Positions 6,553 to 13,947 of a DNA stretch of 14,327 nucleotides are shown here, one piece after another; within the stretch, counting starts at the first letter, position 1; each line of letters starts with the position of its first letter. The position numbers and the translations under genes were made by a program. Location: NCBI GenBank assembly GCA_964342485.1, contig CAYFFO010000039.1, positions 1 through 14,327 on the forward strand, read 5' to 3'. The DNA is from CAYFFO01 sp964342485 (lineage in GTDB: Bacteria; Chloroflexota; Dehalococcoidia; Lucifugimonadales; CAJWER01). The notes beneath the pieces are model-generated. The model worked only from the letters and a program-made list of their open reading frames with translations. It ran no database searches and was not told where the DNA came from.

Positions 6553-8163
6553 ATGTCAGCATATACTAAAAATGAAATACCAGATGTCGTTATCATAGGT
6601 GCTGGTGCATCTGGAGCAGCTTTTGCCTGGAGCCTCGTAAACAAAGGATTTAGCGTGGTTTGCTTGGAGCAGGGAGGTTGGGAAGATCCTTCTTCTTATC
6701 CTAGTACTAAAGTTGACTGGGAGCTTTCTCGTATTACTTCCATGAATGCCGATCCCAATGTAAGAAAACTTCCACAAGACTACCCAGTGAATTCGGATGA
6801 CTCTCCTATAACTCCTTTGATGTACAATGCAGTGGGTGGAAGCACCATACATTGGAGTGGACACTTTCCTCGATTTAAACCATCAGACTTCAAAGTCAGA
6901 ACACTGGACGGTATAGCTGAAGATTTTCCTATGTCCTATAGTGACCTTGAACCCTACTTCGATACTAATGATTCTATAACAGGTGTGTCTGGGATTACTG
7001 GAGACCCTGCAAATCCAGAAAGGTCTGATCGACAGACTAATCCTATTCCCCTAGGCACTCTAGGAGAAAAAATAGCAAAAGGGTTTGACAATCTAGGTTG
7101 GCATTGGTGGCCATCTGACAGTGCGATTATTACCCAACCATTTGATGGGCGGCAAGCTTGTAATAATTGTGGCCCATGTGATATAGGCTGTTCTAGGAAA
7201 GCAAAAGCAAGCACGGATGTCACATATTGGCCAAAAGCAATCAATAAAGGAACTATCCTAAAAACATGGAGTAGGGTGAGAGCAGTGACCTTGTCTAAAA
7301 CCGGGTTGGCTGATGGCGTGGAATACTACGATAGAGATGGCACCCTACACAAACAAAAGGCAAAAAGTGTTGTTATTGCCAGTAATGGTATTGGTACTCC
7401 TCGAATCCTATTAAACTCTCATTCAAGTAAGTTCCCAACAGGCTTGGCTAATAGTAGTGGAATGGTTGGTAAAAATTTAATGTTCCATCCATATGGTAGT
7501 GTTACTGGTATTTTTAAAGATAAACTTAATGGTTACCAAGGTCCTATAGGTGCGGCTATTCTAAGTCAACAGTTCTATGAGACAGATCTTTCGCGTGGAT
7601 TCTTTAGAGGTTACACGTTTCAACTTGCCCGAAGTTCAGGACCTTTAACTACAGCCCTTGGAGGACTCGGGAAGGATACTAGAATCCCCTGGGGTACTGA
7701 ACACCATAAAATATTCAAGGAAAGATTTGCCCATACTGCTACGATATGTGTTATCGGGGAAGATCTTCCTGAACTCCACAACATGGTATCTATTGACGAT
7801 GATTTAATAGATATTTATGGAATTCCGGCTCCTAAAATCTCTTACAAAATGAGTGAAAATAGTAAGAGAATGATAGAACACGGTATAAAGATGGCAAAAA
7901 AGGTAATGGAAGCTGCCGGATCAAAAGAAATCCTTTCTAATTCCCTTATGAAACCAGCTGGATGGCACCTCATGGGTACAGCGAGGATGGGCAATGATCC
8001 TGAAACATCTGTTGTCGATAAAAACGGACGGGCACACGACATTCAAAACCTTTATATCATTGACGGCAGTATCCTAGTTACCGGTGGTGCAGTTAATCCA
8101 ACATCTACGATTCAAGCAATTGCTTTATATATAGCTGACAAATTTGAAAATTGTGTCAAGTGA
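6553..8163 (+). CDS. GMC-family FAD oxidoreductase with four-cysteine motif
   Basis: A 536-residue glucose-methanol-choline oxidoreductase, probably a sugar or alcohol dehydrogenase of the gluconate-dehydrogenase type. Seen: the FAD Rossmann motif VVIIGAGASGAAFAWSL (12-28), VGGSTIHWSG (94-103), ASNGIGTPRILLNS (276-289) and the C-terminal substrate motif with WHLMGTARMG (471-480, His472) and GGAVNPTSTIQAIALYIAD (Asn515). His472 and Asn515 match the GMC catalytic pair. Four cysteines at 203, 206, 209 and 213 form CX2CX2CX3C, suggesting an iron-sulfur cluster as in bacterial FAD glucose dehydrogenases; that is inference. There is no signal peptide. I prefer ATG 6553 because the Rossmann strand then begins about 10 residues in; a TTG at 6517 would add 12 residues and neither has a clear Shine-Dalgarno. 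The substrate is unknown. It is followed by its likely small subunit and lies between hisC and hisB. Confidence 0.88.
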   Translation: MSAYTKNEIPDVVIIGAGASGAAFAWSLVNKGFSVVCLEQGGWEDPSSYPSTKVDWELSRITSMNADPNVRKLPQDYPVNSDDSPITPLMYNAVGGSTIHWSGHFPRFKPSDFKVRTLDGIAEDFPMSYSDLEPYFDTNDSITGVSGITGDPANPERSDRQTNPIPLGTLGEKIAKGFDNLGWHWWPSDSAIITQPFDGRQACNNCGPCDIGCSRKAKASTDVTYWPKAINKGTILKTWSRVRAVTLSKTGLADGVEYYDRDGTLHKQKAKSVVIASNGIGTPRILLNSHSSKFPTGLANSSGMVGKNLMFHPYGSVTGIFKDKLNGYQGPIGAAILSQQFYETDLSRGFFRGYTFQLARSSGPLTTALGGLGKDTRIPWGTEHHKIFKERFAHTATICVIGEDLPELHNMVSIDDDLIDIYGIPAPKISYKMSENSKRMIEHGIKMAKKVMEAAGSKEILSNSLMKPAGWHLMGTARMGNDPETSVVDKNGRAHDIQNLYIIDGSILVTGGAVNPTSTIQAIALYIADKFENCVK

Positions 8164-8191
8164 AATCACTCAATCAATATTGAATTTATCA

Positions 8192-8662
8192 ATGTCAAAA
8201 AACAAAAAACAACTCATATATTTCTCAACGATCGAAACTAAGTTATTACAAGATATTCTTAGTACAATTATACCCGGTGAAGGGTCTTTCCCAAGCGCTG
8301 ACAAAGTAAATGTATTGGAGTACATCGAATCCGTACTGGAAATAGATCCAATCCTTCGTAGAGTCTATTGTGAAGGGTTAAAAAACGTTGAGATTTTGAC
8401 ATGGCAATTACATTCAGTTGAATTCAAAGATTTAAGTTCCCAATTAAAAAATGAAATATTAAAAACCATTGAAACTGAATTTCCTAATTTCTTTGAACTT
8501 CTTGTTCTGCATACTTACGCTGGATACTATACTGATCATACCATTATTAAGCTACTGGATCTTGATTCTGTCAAACCTCAACCAAATGGTTATAAATTGA
8601 GACCATTTGAAAAAACATTGATTGCCAAAGTATCAAGGACCAGCAAAATTTGGAGAGCATAA
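8192..8662 (+). CDS. Gluconate 2-dehydrogenase subunit 3-like protein
   Basis: A small protein resembling the gluconate 2-dehydrogenase subunit 3 family (gamma subunit), encoded straight after the GMC flavoprotein, which is the usual pairing. The family signature is weak but visible: an early segment of the form FSTIETKLLQDILSTIIPG followed by a SFPSADKVNVLEYIE stretch, a LRRVYCEGLKNVE helix, and FFELLVLHTYAGYYTDH near the C terminus. From ATG 8192 it has 156 residues. Upstream in-frame TTG 8144 or GTG 8153 would give up to 172 residues and overlap the flavoprotein gene; no start has a good Shine-Dalgarno, so the N terminus is uncertain. In known enzymes this subunit carries a twin-arginine signal that exports the complex. 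No twin-arginine motif is seen from any of these starts, so a cytoplasmic complex is possible. No cytochrome subunit is visible nearby. Confidence 0.72.
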   Translation: MSKNKKQLIYFSTIETKLLQDILSTIIPGEGSFPSADKVNVLEYIESVLEIDPILRRVYCEGLKNVEILTWQLHSVEFKDLSSQLKNEILKTIETEFPNFFELLVLHTYAGYYTDHTIIKLLDLDSVKPQPNGYKLRPFEKTLIAKVSRTSKIWRA

Positions 8663-8744
8663 TAATTTATAGATCTAACAACTAAAATTGCCTACCTTTT
8701 AGTAAGAAACATATGTCACAATAGTATAAGACTAATAAGACATC

Positions 8745-8748
8745 GAGG
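8745..8748 (+). promoter_or_regulatory. Ribosome binding site supporting the TTG start of hisB
   Basis: GAGG (extended to GAGGT) lies 9 bases before TTG 8758. It supports TTG as the true hisB start. The 95-base gap upstream (8663-8757) has no clear terminator and no convincing promoter, so hisB may be read with the upstream genes or from a weak promoter of its own. Confidence 0.6.
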
Positions 8749-8757
8749 TATCTAGTA

Positions 8758-9354
8758 TTGGACAAAAGAATTGCGACAATAACACGAGAGACTGGTGAAA
8801 CCAGTATCTCAATTGAAATTAATATAGATGGTAATGGCATTTACAGTATAGATACGGGTAACGGGATGTTTGATCATTTAATTGCCCAGCTTTCTAGACA
8901 TGGTTTATTGGATTTAACCGTATCATGTAAAGGAGACTCAAATGTCGGTTGGCACCATATTGTAGAAGATACTGCTATTGTGCTTGGACGAGCTATAAAT
9001 GAAGCAGTTACCAAAGGACCATCTGAAATTAACCGAATGGCACATTCGTTCGTACCTTTAGACGAATCTCTAGCCTTAGTAGCTGTAGATTTTGGAGGAC
9101 GAGGGTATTCTATGATCGATATCCCATTAACGGAAACCGATCTTGGTGATCTTTCTCCTCAATTAATTAACCATTTTCTCGAAACTTTGGCTACAGAAGG
9201 ACGATTCAATTTACATGCGAGGATTATGACGGGATCAAGCAACCACCACAAAGCAGAGGCTGTTTTCAAAGCACTTGCGAGGGCTACCCGTTCTGCATTG
9301 ACGATAGACGAACGACGAGTAGGAGTACCAAGCACTAAAGGATCAATAGGTTAA
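8758..9354 (+). CDS. hisB: Imidazoleglycerol-phosphate dehydratase HisB
   Basis: HisB removes water from imidazole-glycerol phosphate to give imidazole-acetol phosphate, the substrate of HisC, using a di-manganese centre. The 198-residue length is standard for the monofunctional enzyme. Seen: ITRETGETSI (8-17), TGNGMFDHL with His40, the first metal motif HHIVED (66-71), FVPLDESLA (98-106), INHF (137-140) and the second metal motif SNHHKAEAVFKALARA (161-176). The C terminus ends with VPSTKGSIG, as the family does. Just before the first His-His pair the sequence is NVGW where many homologues have an acidic IDDHH-type segment; the metal-binding histidines themselves are intact. The start is TTG with a good GAGGT upstream. 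There is no fused histidinol-phosphatase domain. Confidence 0.95.
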   Translation: MDKRIATITRETGETSISIEINIDGNGIYSIDTGNGMFDHLIAQLSRHGLLDLTVSCKGDSNVGWHHIVEDTAIVLGRAINEAVTKGPSEINRMAHSFVPLDESLALVAVDFGGRGYSMIDIPLTETDLGDLSPQLINHFLETLATEGRFNLHARIMTGSSNHHKAEAVFKALARATRSALTIDERRVGVPSTKGSIG

Positions 9355-9360
9355 GAATTT

Positions 9361-9609
9361 CTATATCGGCTCGAGTTCGAAACGATAATTCTCGATCACA
9401 GTATTAGCAAGCAAAGTCTGGCACATATTTGTCACTGATTTGTTAGCAGATTCTTCATCTGTAGAAGATAAACGTAATTCAAAATATTTACCTGAATTTA
9501 CACTAACTAGTGAATCATGTCCTAAATCTTTTAATCCGGCTTCTATTGTCATTCCAACAGGATCATTAACTGCGCTCTTAAATGTCACATAAACCTTTGC
9601 TAGGTACAT
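9361..9609 (-). CDS. purS: Phosphoribosylformylglycinamidine synthase subunit PurS
   Basis: PurS is the small structural subunit of the three-part FGAM synthetase (PurS, PurQ, PurL), which uses glutamine-derived ammonia in step four of purine synthesis. The 82-residue length is exactly that of the family. Recognisable features are the opening strand YLAKVYVTFK, the NDPVGMTIEAGLKDLG segment (15-30, typical of DP.G.ti..al..lG) and a GKYFELRL strand (40-47). It is the last gene of the minus-strand purine cluster. It stands 60 bases after the DUF3105 gene, with a TTTTTATAAAAA palindrome in that gap. purQ and purL, normally adjacent, are not in the window. The ATG at 9607-9609 has only a weak GAGAGA upstream. 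Confidence 0.88.
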   Translation of the reverse strand: MYLAKVYVTFKSAVNDPVGMTIEAGLKDLGHDSLVSVNSGKYFELRLSSTDEESANKSVTNMCQTLLANTVIENYRFELEPI

Positions 9610-9669
9610 TTAAGACTGTCTCTCATTGCAAAAAGCAAACCTTTTTATAAAAACCACTATATTATCCTT

Positions 9670-10305
9670 CTATCTTGAGAGATATTCAGGAGCATTTGGA
9701 GAATTAACATGAGCAGAAATAAATGCCTCTATCTTTTCTTCGTCAAATTCTTCAAATATTTCAATAAACGTCCATGCTGTTAAAGCTATTCTACTGCCAA
9801 GTTCGGGATATGGTGACATTATCACCTCGGTACTACGATCAGCTATCTCCTTTAACTTGATTATTAGATCATCACAGCCTTCGGGGCAATCATAATGTAT
9901 GCCCACACCACCGTGTTCCAAATTATGGATCAGAACCTCGTCTTCCAACGGTTCATCATATACTCCCCATCGGGCTGGGGCTCCGGAATCAAAATAGTGC
10001 CAGCCAGAAACTGCTGGAGTTGTAAAGTAGGGTGGATGTGATTCTCCTCTTTCTATGTGAGTAGTGCCCTGACTTTCAAATCTTTGCCCGGGGCCATCTG
10101 GACCCTTTGGACTTCCAAAATCCAGAGGGAGCCCACCTGCAAAAAGGGAAAATATAAATAACGCTGCAATAGTGCTTACAGCTGTGAAACCAAGAAAACG
10201 AACCGTTCTTCTTCTACGGCGCCTACGCTCACGCCGAGCGGCCCTAGCTTGAGTGGGAGTTAATTTTTCTTTTTTATTATCACTTGTTGTTGTCATGACT
10301 TCCAT
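9670..10305 (-). CDS. DUF3105 domain membrane protein
   Basis: A 211-residue protein of unknown function with a DUF3105 domain. Residues 23-34 are strongly basic, with a run of arginines, directly before one hydrophobic span (about 36-57). By the positive-inside rule the N terminus is cytoplasmic and the domain lies outside the membrane. The domain shows RFESQGTTHIERGE (75-88), SGWHYFDSG (100-108), ARWGVYDEPL and the hallmark HNLEHGGVGIHYDC (127-140). Several conserved histidines and a CX3C pair (140, 144) could bind metal; this is inference. It sits between purC (25 bases upstream) and purS, so it is probably cotranscribed with purine genes although no role there is known. The ATG at 10305 has no clear Shine-Dalgarno; an in-frame ATG at 10296, preceded by GGAAG, would shorten it by 3 residues. 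Confidence 0.82.
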   Translation of the reverse strand: MEVMTTTSDNKKEKLTPTQARAARRERRRRRRRTVRFLGFTAVSTIAALFIFSLFAGGLPLDFGSPKGPDGPGQRFESQGTTHIERGESHPPYFTTPAVSGWHYFDSGAPARWGVYDEPLEDEVLIHNLEHGGVGIHYDCPEGCDDLIIKLKEIADRSTEVIMSPYPELGSRIALTAWTFIEIFEEFDEEKIEAFISAHVNSPNAPEYLSR

Positions 10306-10330
10306 TCATTTTAAATCAAAATTTCTGGTA

Positions 10331-11209
10331 TTACTTTAGATTTTTTCCTGTCAGCAGTCTATAGGCGTCGATATATCGCTCCCGGGTTTTCTCTATAATC
10401 TCATCAGGTAGTGGTGGGGCCGGCGGTTCATGATCCCATCCTTGACCATCTAACCAATCTCTAACGAATTGCTTGTCAAAATTGGGTTGTGATCTACCCG
10501 GGGAATACCCTTTTGCATCCCAAAATCGGCTGGAATCAGGCGTGAGTAGCTCATCGATAAGACTAAGTTCACCATCAATATACCCAAATTCCATTTTAGT
10601 ATCTGCAATTATAATTCCTTTGGATAGAGCTATGTCATGGGCCGCATTGTAAACTTTTACGGTTGTTGAAGCTAACCATTTCGTCTCATCTTTACCAACC
10701 AGTTGTTCAACTTCCTCAATTGTCATGTTTTCATCATGACCCACTTCAGCTTTTGTTGTCGGCGTAAAAAGAGGCTCTGGGAATTTATCTCCTTCTTGTA
10801 ATCCTGCTGGCATAGACATACCTGAAACAGTCCCGATTTTTTTATATTCGGACCAGGCCGAACCAGTTATATAACCTCGGACCACACATTCGACGTCTAC
10901 ACGCTCTGCTTTTTTAACTACCATTGCCTGACGAGCTAGTTCGGCAGGAATATCTACTTCACCACTGTTACTCGCAAGAGCAACAAAATGGTTTGGTACG
11001 ATATGCTTTGTTTGATCAAACCAGTAGGATGAAATCTGAGCGAGTACAGCTCCCTTATCCGGTATCCCTGTTGGAAGAACCACGTCAAAAGCAGAAATCC
11101 TATCTGTTGTAACCATTAGCAATAATCCATCTTTCAACTGGTGAGTATCCCTCACCTTACCTCTATAAATAAGATTATCTAATGGTGATTCAATTATCGC
11201 TGTCTTCAA
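10331..11209 (-). CDS. purC: Phosphoribosylaminoimidazole-succinocarboxamide synthase PurC
   Basis: PurC (SAICAR synthetase) joins CAIR and aspartate with ATP to make SAICAR. At 292 residues it is the longer form common in many bacteria and yeast. Seen: YRGKVRD (15-21), the ATP/substrate-binding TTDRISAFDVV (34-44), VECVVRGYITGSAWSEY (106-122), FTPTTKAEVGHDENM (148-162), ADTKMEFG (192-199) and LIDELLTPDSSRFW (207-220). These match the two SAICAR synthetase signatures. The start is TTG at 11207-11209, supported by GGAG (11217-11220 on the minus strand) at 7 bases; the nearby ATG at 11222 is out of frame. It lies 71 bases downstream of purB and 25 bases upstream of the DUF3105 gene. Confidence 0.96.
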   Translation of the reverse strand: MKTAIIESPLDNLIYRGKVRDTHQLKDGLLLMVTTDRISAFDVVLPTGIPDKGAVLAQISSYWFDQTKHIVPNHFVALASNSGEVDIPAELARQAMVVKKAERVDVECVVRGYITGSAWSEYKKIGTVSGMSMPAGLQEGDKFPEPLFTPTTKAEVGHDENMTIEEVEQLVGKDETKWLASTTVKVYNAAHDIALSKGIIIADTKMEFGYIDGELSLIDELLTPDSSRFWDAKGYSPGRSQPNFDKQFVRDWLDGQGWDHEPPAPPLPDEIIEKTRERYIDAYRLLTGKNLK

Positions 11210-11216
11210 ATATTAT

Positions 11217-11220
11217 CTCC
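11217..11220 (-). promoter_or_regulatory. Ribosome binding site supporting the TTG start of purC
   Basis: Read on the minus strand, GGAG stands 7 bases before TTG 11209. There is no in-frame ATG nearby that would give the conserved YRGKVRD N-terminal region with a comparable signal. Confidence 0.65.
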
Positions 11221-11280
11221 ATGATTTATAACTAATAGTATCTTATTCAAATATATCCCGTTCAAATCATCTGTTTAATT

Positions 11281-12588
11281 TTATCCATGATTTTTATCAA
11301 GTAAACCTGCTCGTAAAAAAGTCTCGTCAACATGCCTCACATAGTACCTATAATCAAATAACGAGTTGAGTTCCTGTAAAGGTATAAGATCAAGTACCTT
11401 AGGTTCCTGTCTTAGTAATTCTCGGAAATCTAACTTATCATCCCAGCTTTTCATTGCAAGAGTATGAACTAAACTGTATGCAGTTTCTCTAGCCATACCT
11501 GATTCAATCAAAGCGAGTAATACTCTTTGAGAGAATAAAACCCCTTTAGTCGATTCCATATTTTCCATCATCCTATCTGGATAAATATTTAAGTCTCTTA
11601 TCACCCCTGTAAATAAATTGAGGATGTAATCTAGGGCGGTACAAGCATCAGGAAGTATTAATCTTTCCGTAGATGAATGACTTATATCTCGTTCTCCCCA
11701 AAGTGCCACATTTTCCATAGCAGTTACTGAATGTCCTCTAATTAACCTCGCCAATCCACATATTCTTTCTGATAATTCAGGATTTCGCTTATGGGGCATA
11801 GACGAGGATCCAGGCTGTCCTTTCGGAAACCCTTCAGAAACTTCTAAAATTTCTGTTCTTTGTAGAGCCCTTATTTCAGTCGCAAATTTCTCCAATGATG
11901 CTGCAACAAGAGCTAGAGTAGTTATAAGTTGTGCATGTCTATCACGTTGTAATACTTGATTTGAAATAGGTGCAGGTCGTAAACCAAGACGCGAGCAAAC
12001 TTTGGTTTCAATTGATGGAGGAACAGTAGCATGAGTTCCTACAGGCCCAGATATTTTACCGTAAGAAATAACTTCTTTAGCTTGAATAAGTCTTTCTCTA
12101 TTTCGTCTAACCTCATCCCACCATAAAGCCAATTTCAAGCCAAATGTAATTGGTTCAGCCTGAACTCCGTGGGTTCTACCAACCATTAGAGTGTTTTTAT
12201 GTTCCAAAGACCGTTTTTCTAATATATTTAGTAGCTTATCGGTTTCAGTAATTAAAATTTCCATTGAATCAAGCAACAGCAGACTTGTCGAAGTGTCCCA
12301 TACATCGCTCGTTGTTAATCCTAGATGAATCCATCTACCTTCTGGTCCTATAAATTCTGTTATAGAACTTAGAAAAGCCGTCATCTCGTGTCGAGTATCG
12401 ATAAGGATCTCATCAAGGCGTTTTTTGTTATATGTAACACCTCTCAATTTCTCCATATCTTCCTGAGGTATTACTCCTTCGTCTGTCCATGCTTCGCATA
12501 CAGCCATCTCTACGTCTAGCCATCGGTCGTATTTATTATCTTCAGACCAAACACGTTTCATATCTGTACGCGTATATCGTTCAATCAT
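11281..12588 (-). CDS. purB: Adenylosuccinate lyase PurB
   Basis: PurB splits fumarate from SAICAR to give AICAR and from adenylosuccinate to give AMP. The 435-residue length is typical of the B. subtilis-like type. Seen: IERYTR at the N terminus as in many PurB proteins, DTRHEMTAF with the catalytic His67, HLGLTTSDVWDTS (88-100), VGRTHGVQAEP with His140, and the fumarate-lyase signature loop GSSSMPHKRNP (260-270) carrying the catalytic serine. SQRVLLALIESGM near 353-365 is also conserved. The usual GRTHGQ reads GRTHGV here followed by Q, a common variation. The start is ATG 12588 with AAGG about 10 bases upstream. It is downstream of the phosphodiesterase gene across a 121-base gap and upstream of purC. 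AICAR made here is also released by the histidine pathway. Confidence 0.97.
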   Translation of the reverse strand: MIERYTRTDMKRVWSEDNKYDRWLDVEMAVCEAWTDEGVIPQEDMEKLRGVTYNKKRLDEILIDTRHEMTAFLSSITEFIGPEGRWIHLGLTTSDVWDTSTSLLLLDSMEILITETDKLLNILEKRSLEHKNTLMVGRTHGVQAEPITFGLKLALWWDEVRRNRERLIQAKEVISYGKISGPVGTHATVPPSIETKVCSRLGLRPAPISNQVLQRDRHAQLITTLALVAASLEKFATEIRALQRTEILEVSEGFPKGQPGSSSMPHKRNPELSERICGLARLIRGHSVTAMENVALWGERDISHSSTERLILPDACTALDYILNLFTGVIRDLNIYPDRMMENMESTKGVLFSQRVLLALIESGMARETAYSLVHTLAMKSWDDKLDFRELLRQEPKVLDLIPLQELNSLFDYRYYVRHVDETFLRAGLLDKNHG

Positions 12589-12709
12589 TTAATCAATACC
12601 TTATTTTGATTTAAATCCATTTCTATAATATTCGCAGTCTTTAAGTTATTATGACGAGATTTTCTTCACAATCCAACTATTTAGCAAATAAATGTCAATG
12701 TCTAATATA
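12589..12709 (-). promoter_or_regulatory. Gap upstream of purB, possible promoter region
   Basis: This 121-base AT-rich gap is long for the cluster and could hold a promoter for purB and the genes after it. On the minus strand there is a perfect TTGACA hexamer (12693-12698) and TATTAT/TATAGA-like hexamers nearer purB, but no pair with 16-18 base spacing that I trust. No terminator-like hairpin with a T-run is seen. No RNA switch could be recognised by eye. Confidence 0.25.
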
Positions 12710-13918
12710 TCAAGTTTTCATTAAAATTAGAGGTACCATCATTTCGTCTTGCGAAAGTCCACCATGACTTGCTTGATCAACATGGGTTTTCGGCAGAGCA
12801 GTTGGATATCTATAATCTATTACAGAATCTCCTTTTGATATAGCCCAGTAATTTCCAATCCTCGATTTAGTAATATAAGACACAGGATTTTTACCCAATA
12901 AATTCAATTCCAAGATTTCTGAAGAAGACAATAGATAGAAATGGTCACCAAATCTTTCACGAAAGCGAGTTTCAAATTCATCTGACATGTCTTTAGTAAC
13001 CGCAAAATTAACTGCTCTACCAGTGCCCCAAGGTTCTCTATCTAGACAATTCAATAAATCATCTGAAGATTCAAGACGAATTATGTTTTCTGGCCCCGAA
13101 TTTTTCAAGCCGTGGTCAGCAGACACTATAACTGTAGATCGGGGTGGTAATTTATCCAAAAGATGAGAAATATGAAAATCTATTTTCTTTATTTCAAGTT
13201 TTACTAAATCGTGATCAATTCCATTTTGGTGAGAGAGTGTATCGACCTCAGAATAATATAAATGTGTAAAAGTTGAGTCAATTGCTCTATTTAAATGATT
13301 CGAAACGATATTTACTGCTTCTTCAAAAGTTTTATAAGTTTCACAAGGTGAGTGGCCTCTCCAATAAGTAGAATACGCTGTATCGGCTATCAACTCAGGT
13401 ATAACTCCTAGTGTGGTTCGATCAAATTTAGAAATCATCGATTCTGCCGGATAAGCTTGTCTGGGAGTTATCCCGAGAGTAGACAGATCCATCTGATCAT
13501 ATCTACGATTGAAACGTATTATAGTTGATATGGTATCTATCTCTTTAATATACAAATGCCAGTTAGGAACTCCGTGCTGGCTAGGCCATAGACCAGTTGC
13601 ATAGGAAGTGAGTACTGTCGATGTCGTGGAAGGGAAAACCGTAACAAGCTCCATTGCTGTATTTGAAAATAGGGAATTGGAATTTCCTGCTTCTTGGACT
13701 ACATTCATTCCTAAACCGTCTACGATTACTAAAATAAGGTGATCATTTGATCCAATCATATCAATCAGTTTTTGTACATTAGAAGACCCTGTTAATCCTT
13801 TGATTCCAGCAATACTTCCAACTGCATTTGAAAGATCTACTATACTGGGGGTTTTAGTGGACGGCAAAATCAAGTCACCTTGATTACTCGCTTCAATAAT
13901 ACGTTCAACATCATTCAC
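12710..13918 (-). CDS. Alkaline phosphatase-superfamily nucleotide pyrophosphatase/phosphodiesterase-like protein
   Basis: A 402-residue protein of the type I phosphodiesterase/nucleotide pyrophosphatase branch of the alkaline phosphatase superfamily. All expected two-metal residues are visible: Asp67 in LVIVDGLGMN, the nucleophile Thr99 in VFPSTTSTVLTSYATGLWP, Asp226 and His230 in YYSEVDTLSH, Asp268-His269 in VSADHGL, and His385 in ASHGGLSQDEM. Such enzymes hydrolyse phosphodiesters or nucleotide pyrophosphates; the substrate here is unknown. There is no signal peptide or membrane span, unlike many secreted relatives, so it is likely cytoplasmic. The start codon is GTG at 13918; the ATG at 13914 is out of frame, and the Shine-Dalgarno is weak. 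It follows the cupin gene by 29 bases and precedes purB by 121 bases. A phosphoglycerate-mutase-like enzyme of the same superfamily is a less likely alternative. Confidence 0.85.
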   Translation of the reverse strand: MNDVERIIEASNQGDLILPSTKTPSIVDLSNAVGSIAGIKGLTGSSNVQKLIDMIGSNDHLILVIVDGLGMNVVQEAGNSNSLFSNTAMELVTVFPSTTSTVLTSYATGLWPSQHGVPNWHLYIKEIDTISTIIRFNRRYDQMDLSTLGITPRQAYPAESMISKFDRTTLGVIPELIADTAYSTYWRGHSPCETYKTFEEAVNIVSNHLNRAIDSTFTHLYYSEVDTLSHQNGIDHDLVKLEIKKIDFHISHLLDKLPPRSTVIVSADHGLKNSGPENIIRLESSDDLLNCLDREPWGTGRAVNFAVTKDMSDEFETRFRERFGDHFYLLSSSEILELNLLGKNPVSYITKSRIGNYWAISKGDSVIDYRYPTALPKTHVDQASHGGLSQDEMMVPLILMKT

Positions 13919-13947
13919 GATAGATCACTTTGCTAAGTACTAACATA

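Noticed and set aside
3289..8699. Shared AAAATTGCCTA string near 3290 and 8687
   Set aside because: Only 11 bases are shared; one copy is the start of the phospholipase-like gene and the other is intergenic. Too short in an AT-rich sequence to call a repeat.
9610..9669. TTTTTATAAAAA palindrome and neighbouring A/T runs between the DUF3105 gene and purS as a terminator
   Set aside because: It has no GC stem and lies between two same-direction genes; it could equally be a promoter -10 region. Not strong enough to annotate.
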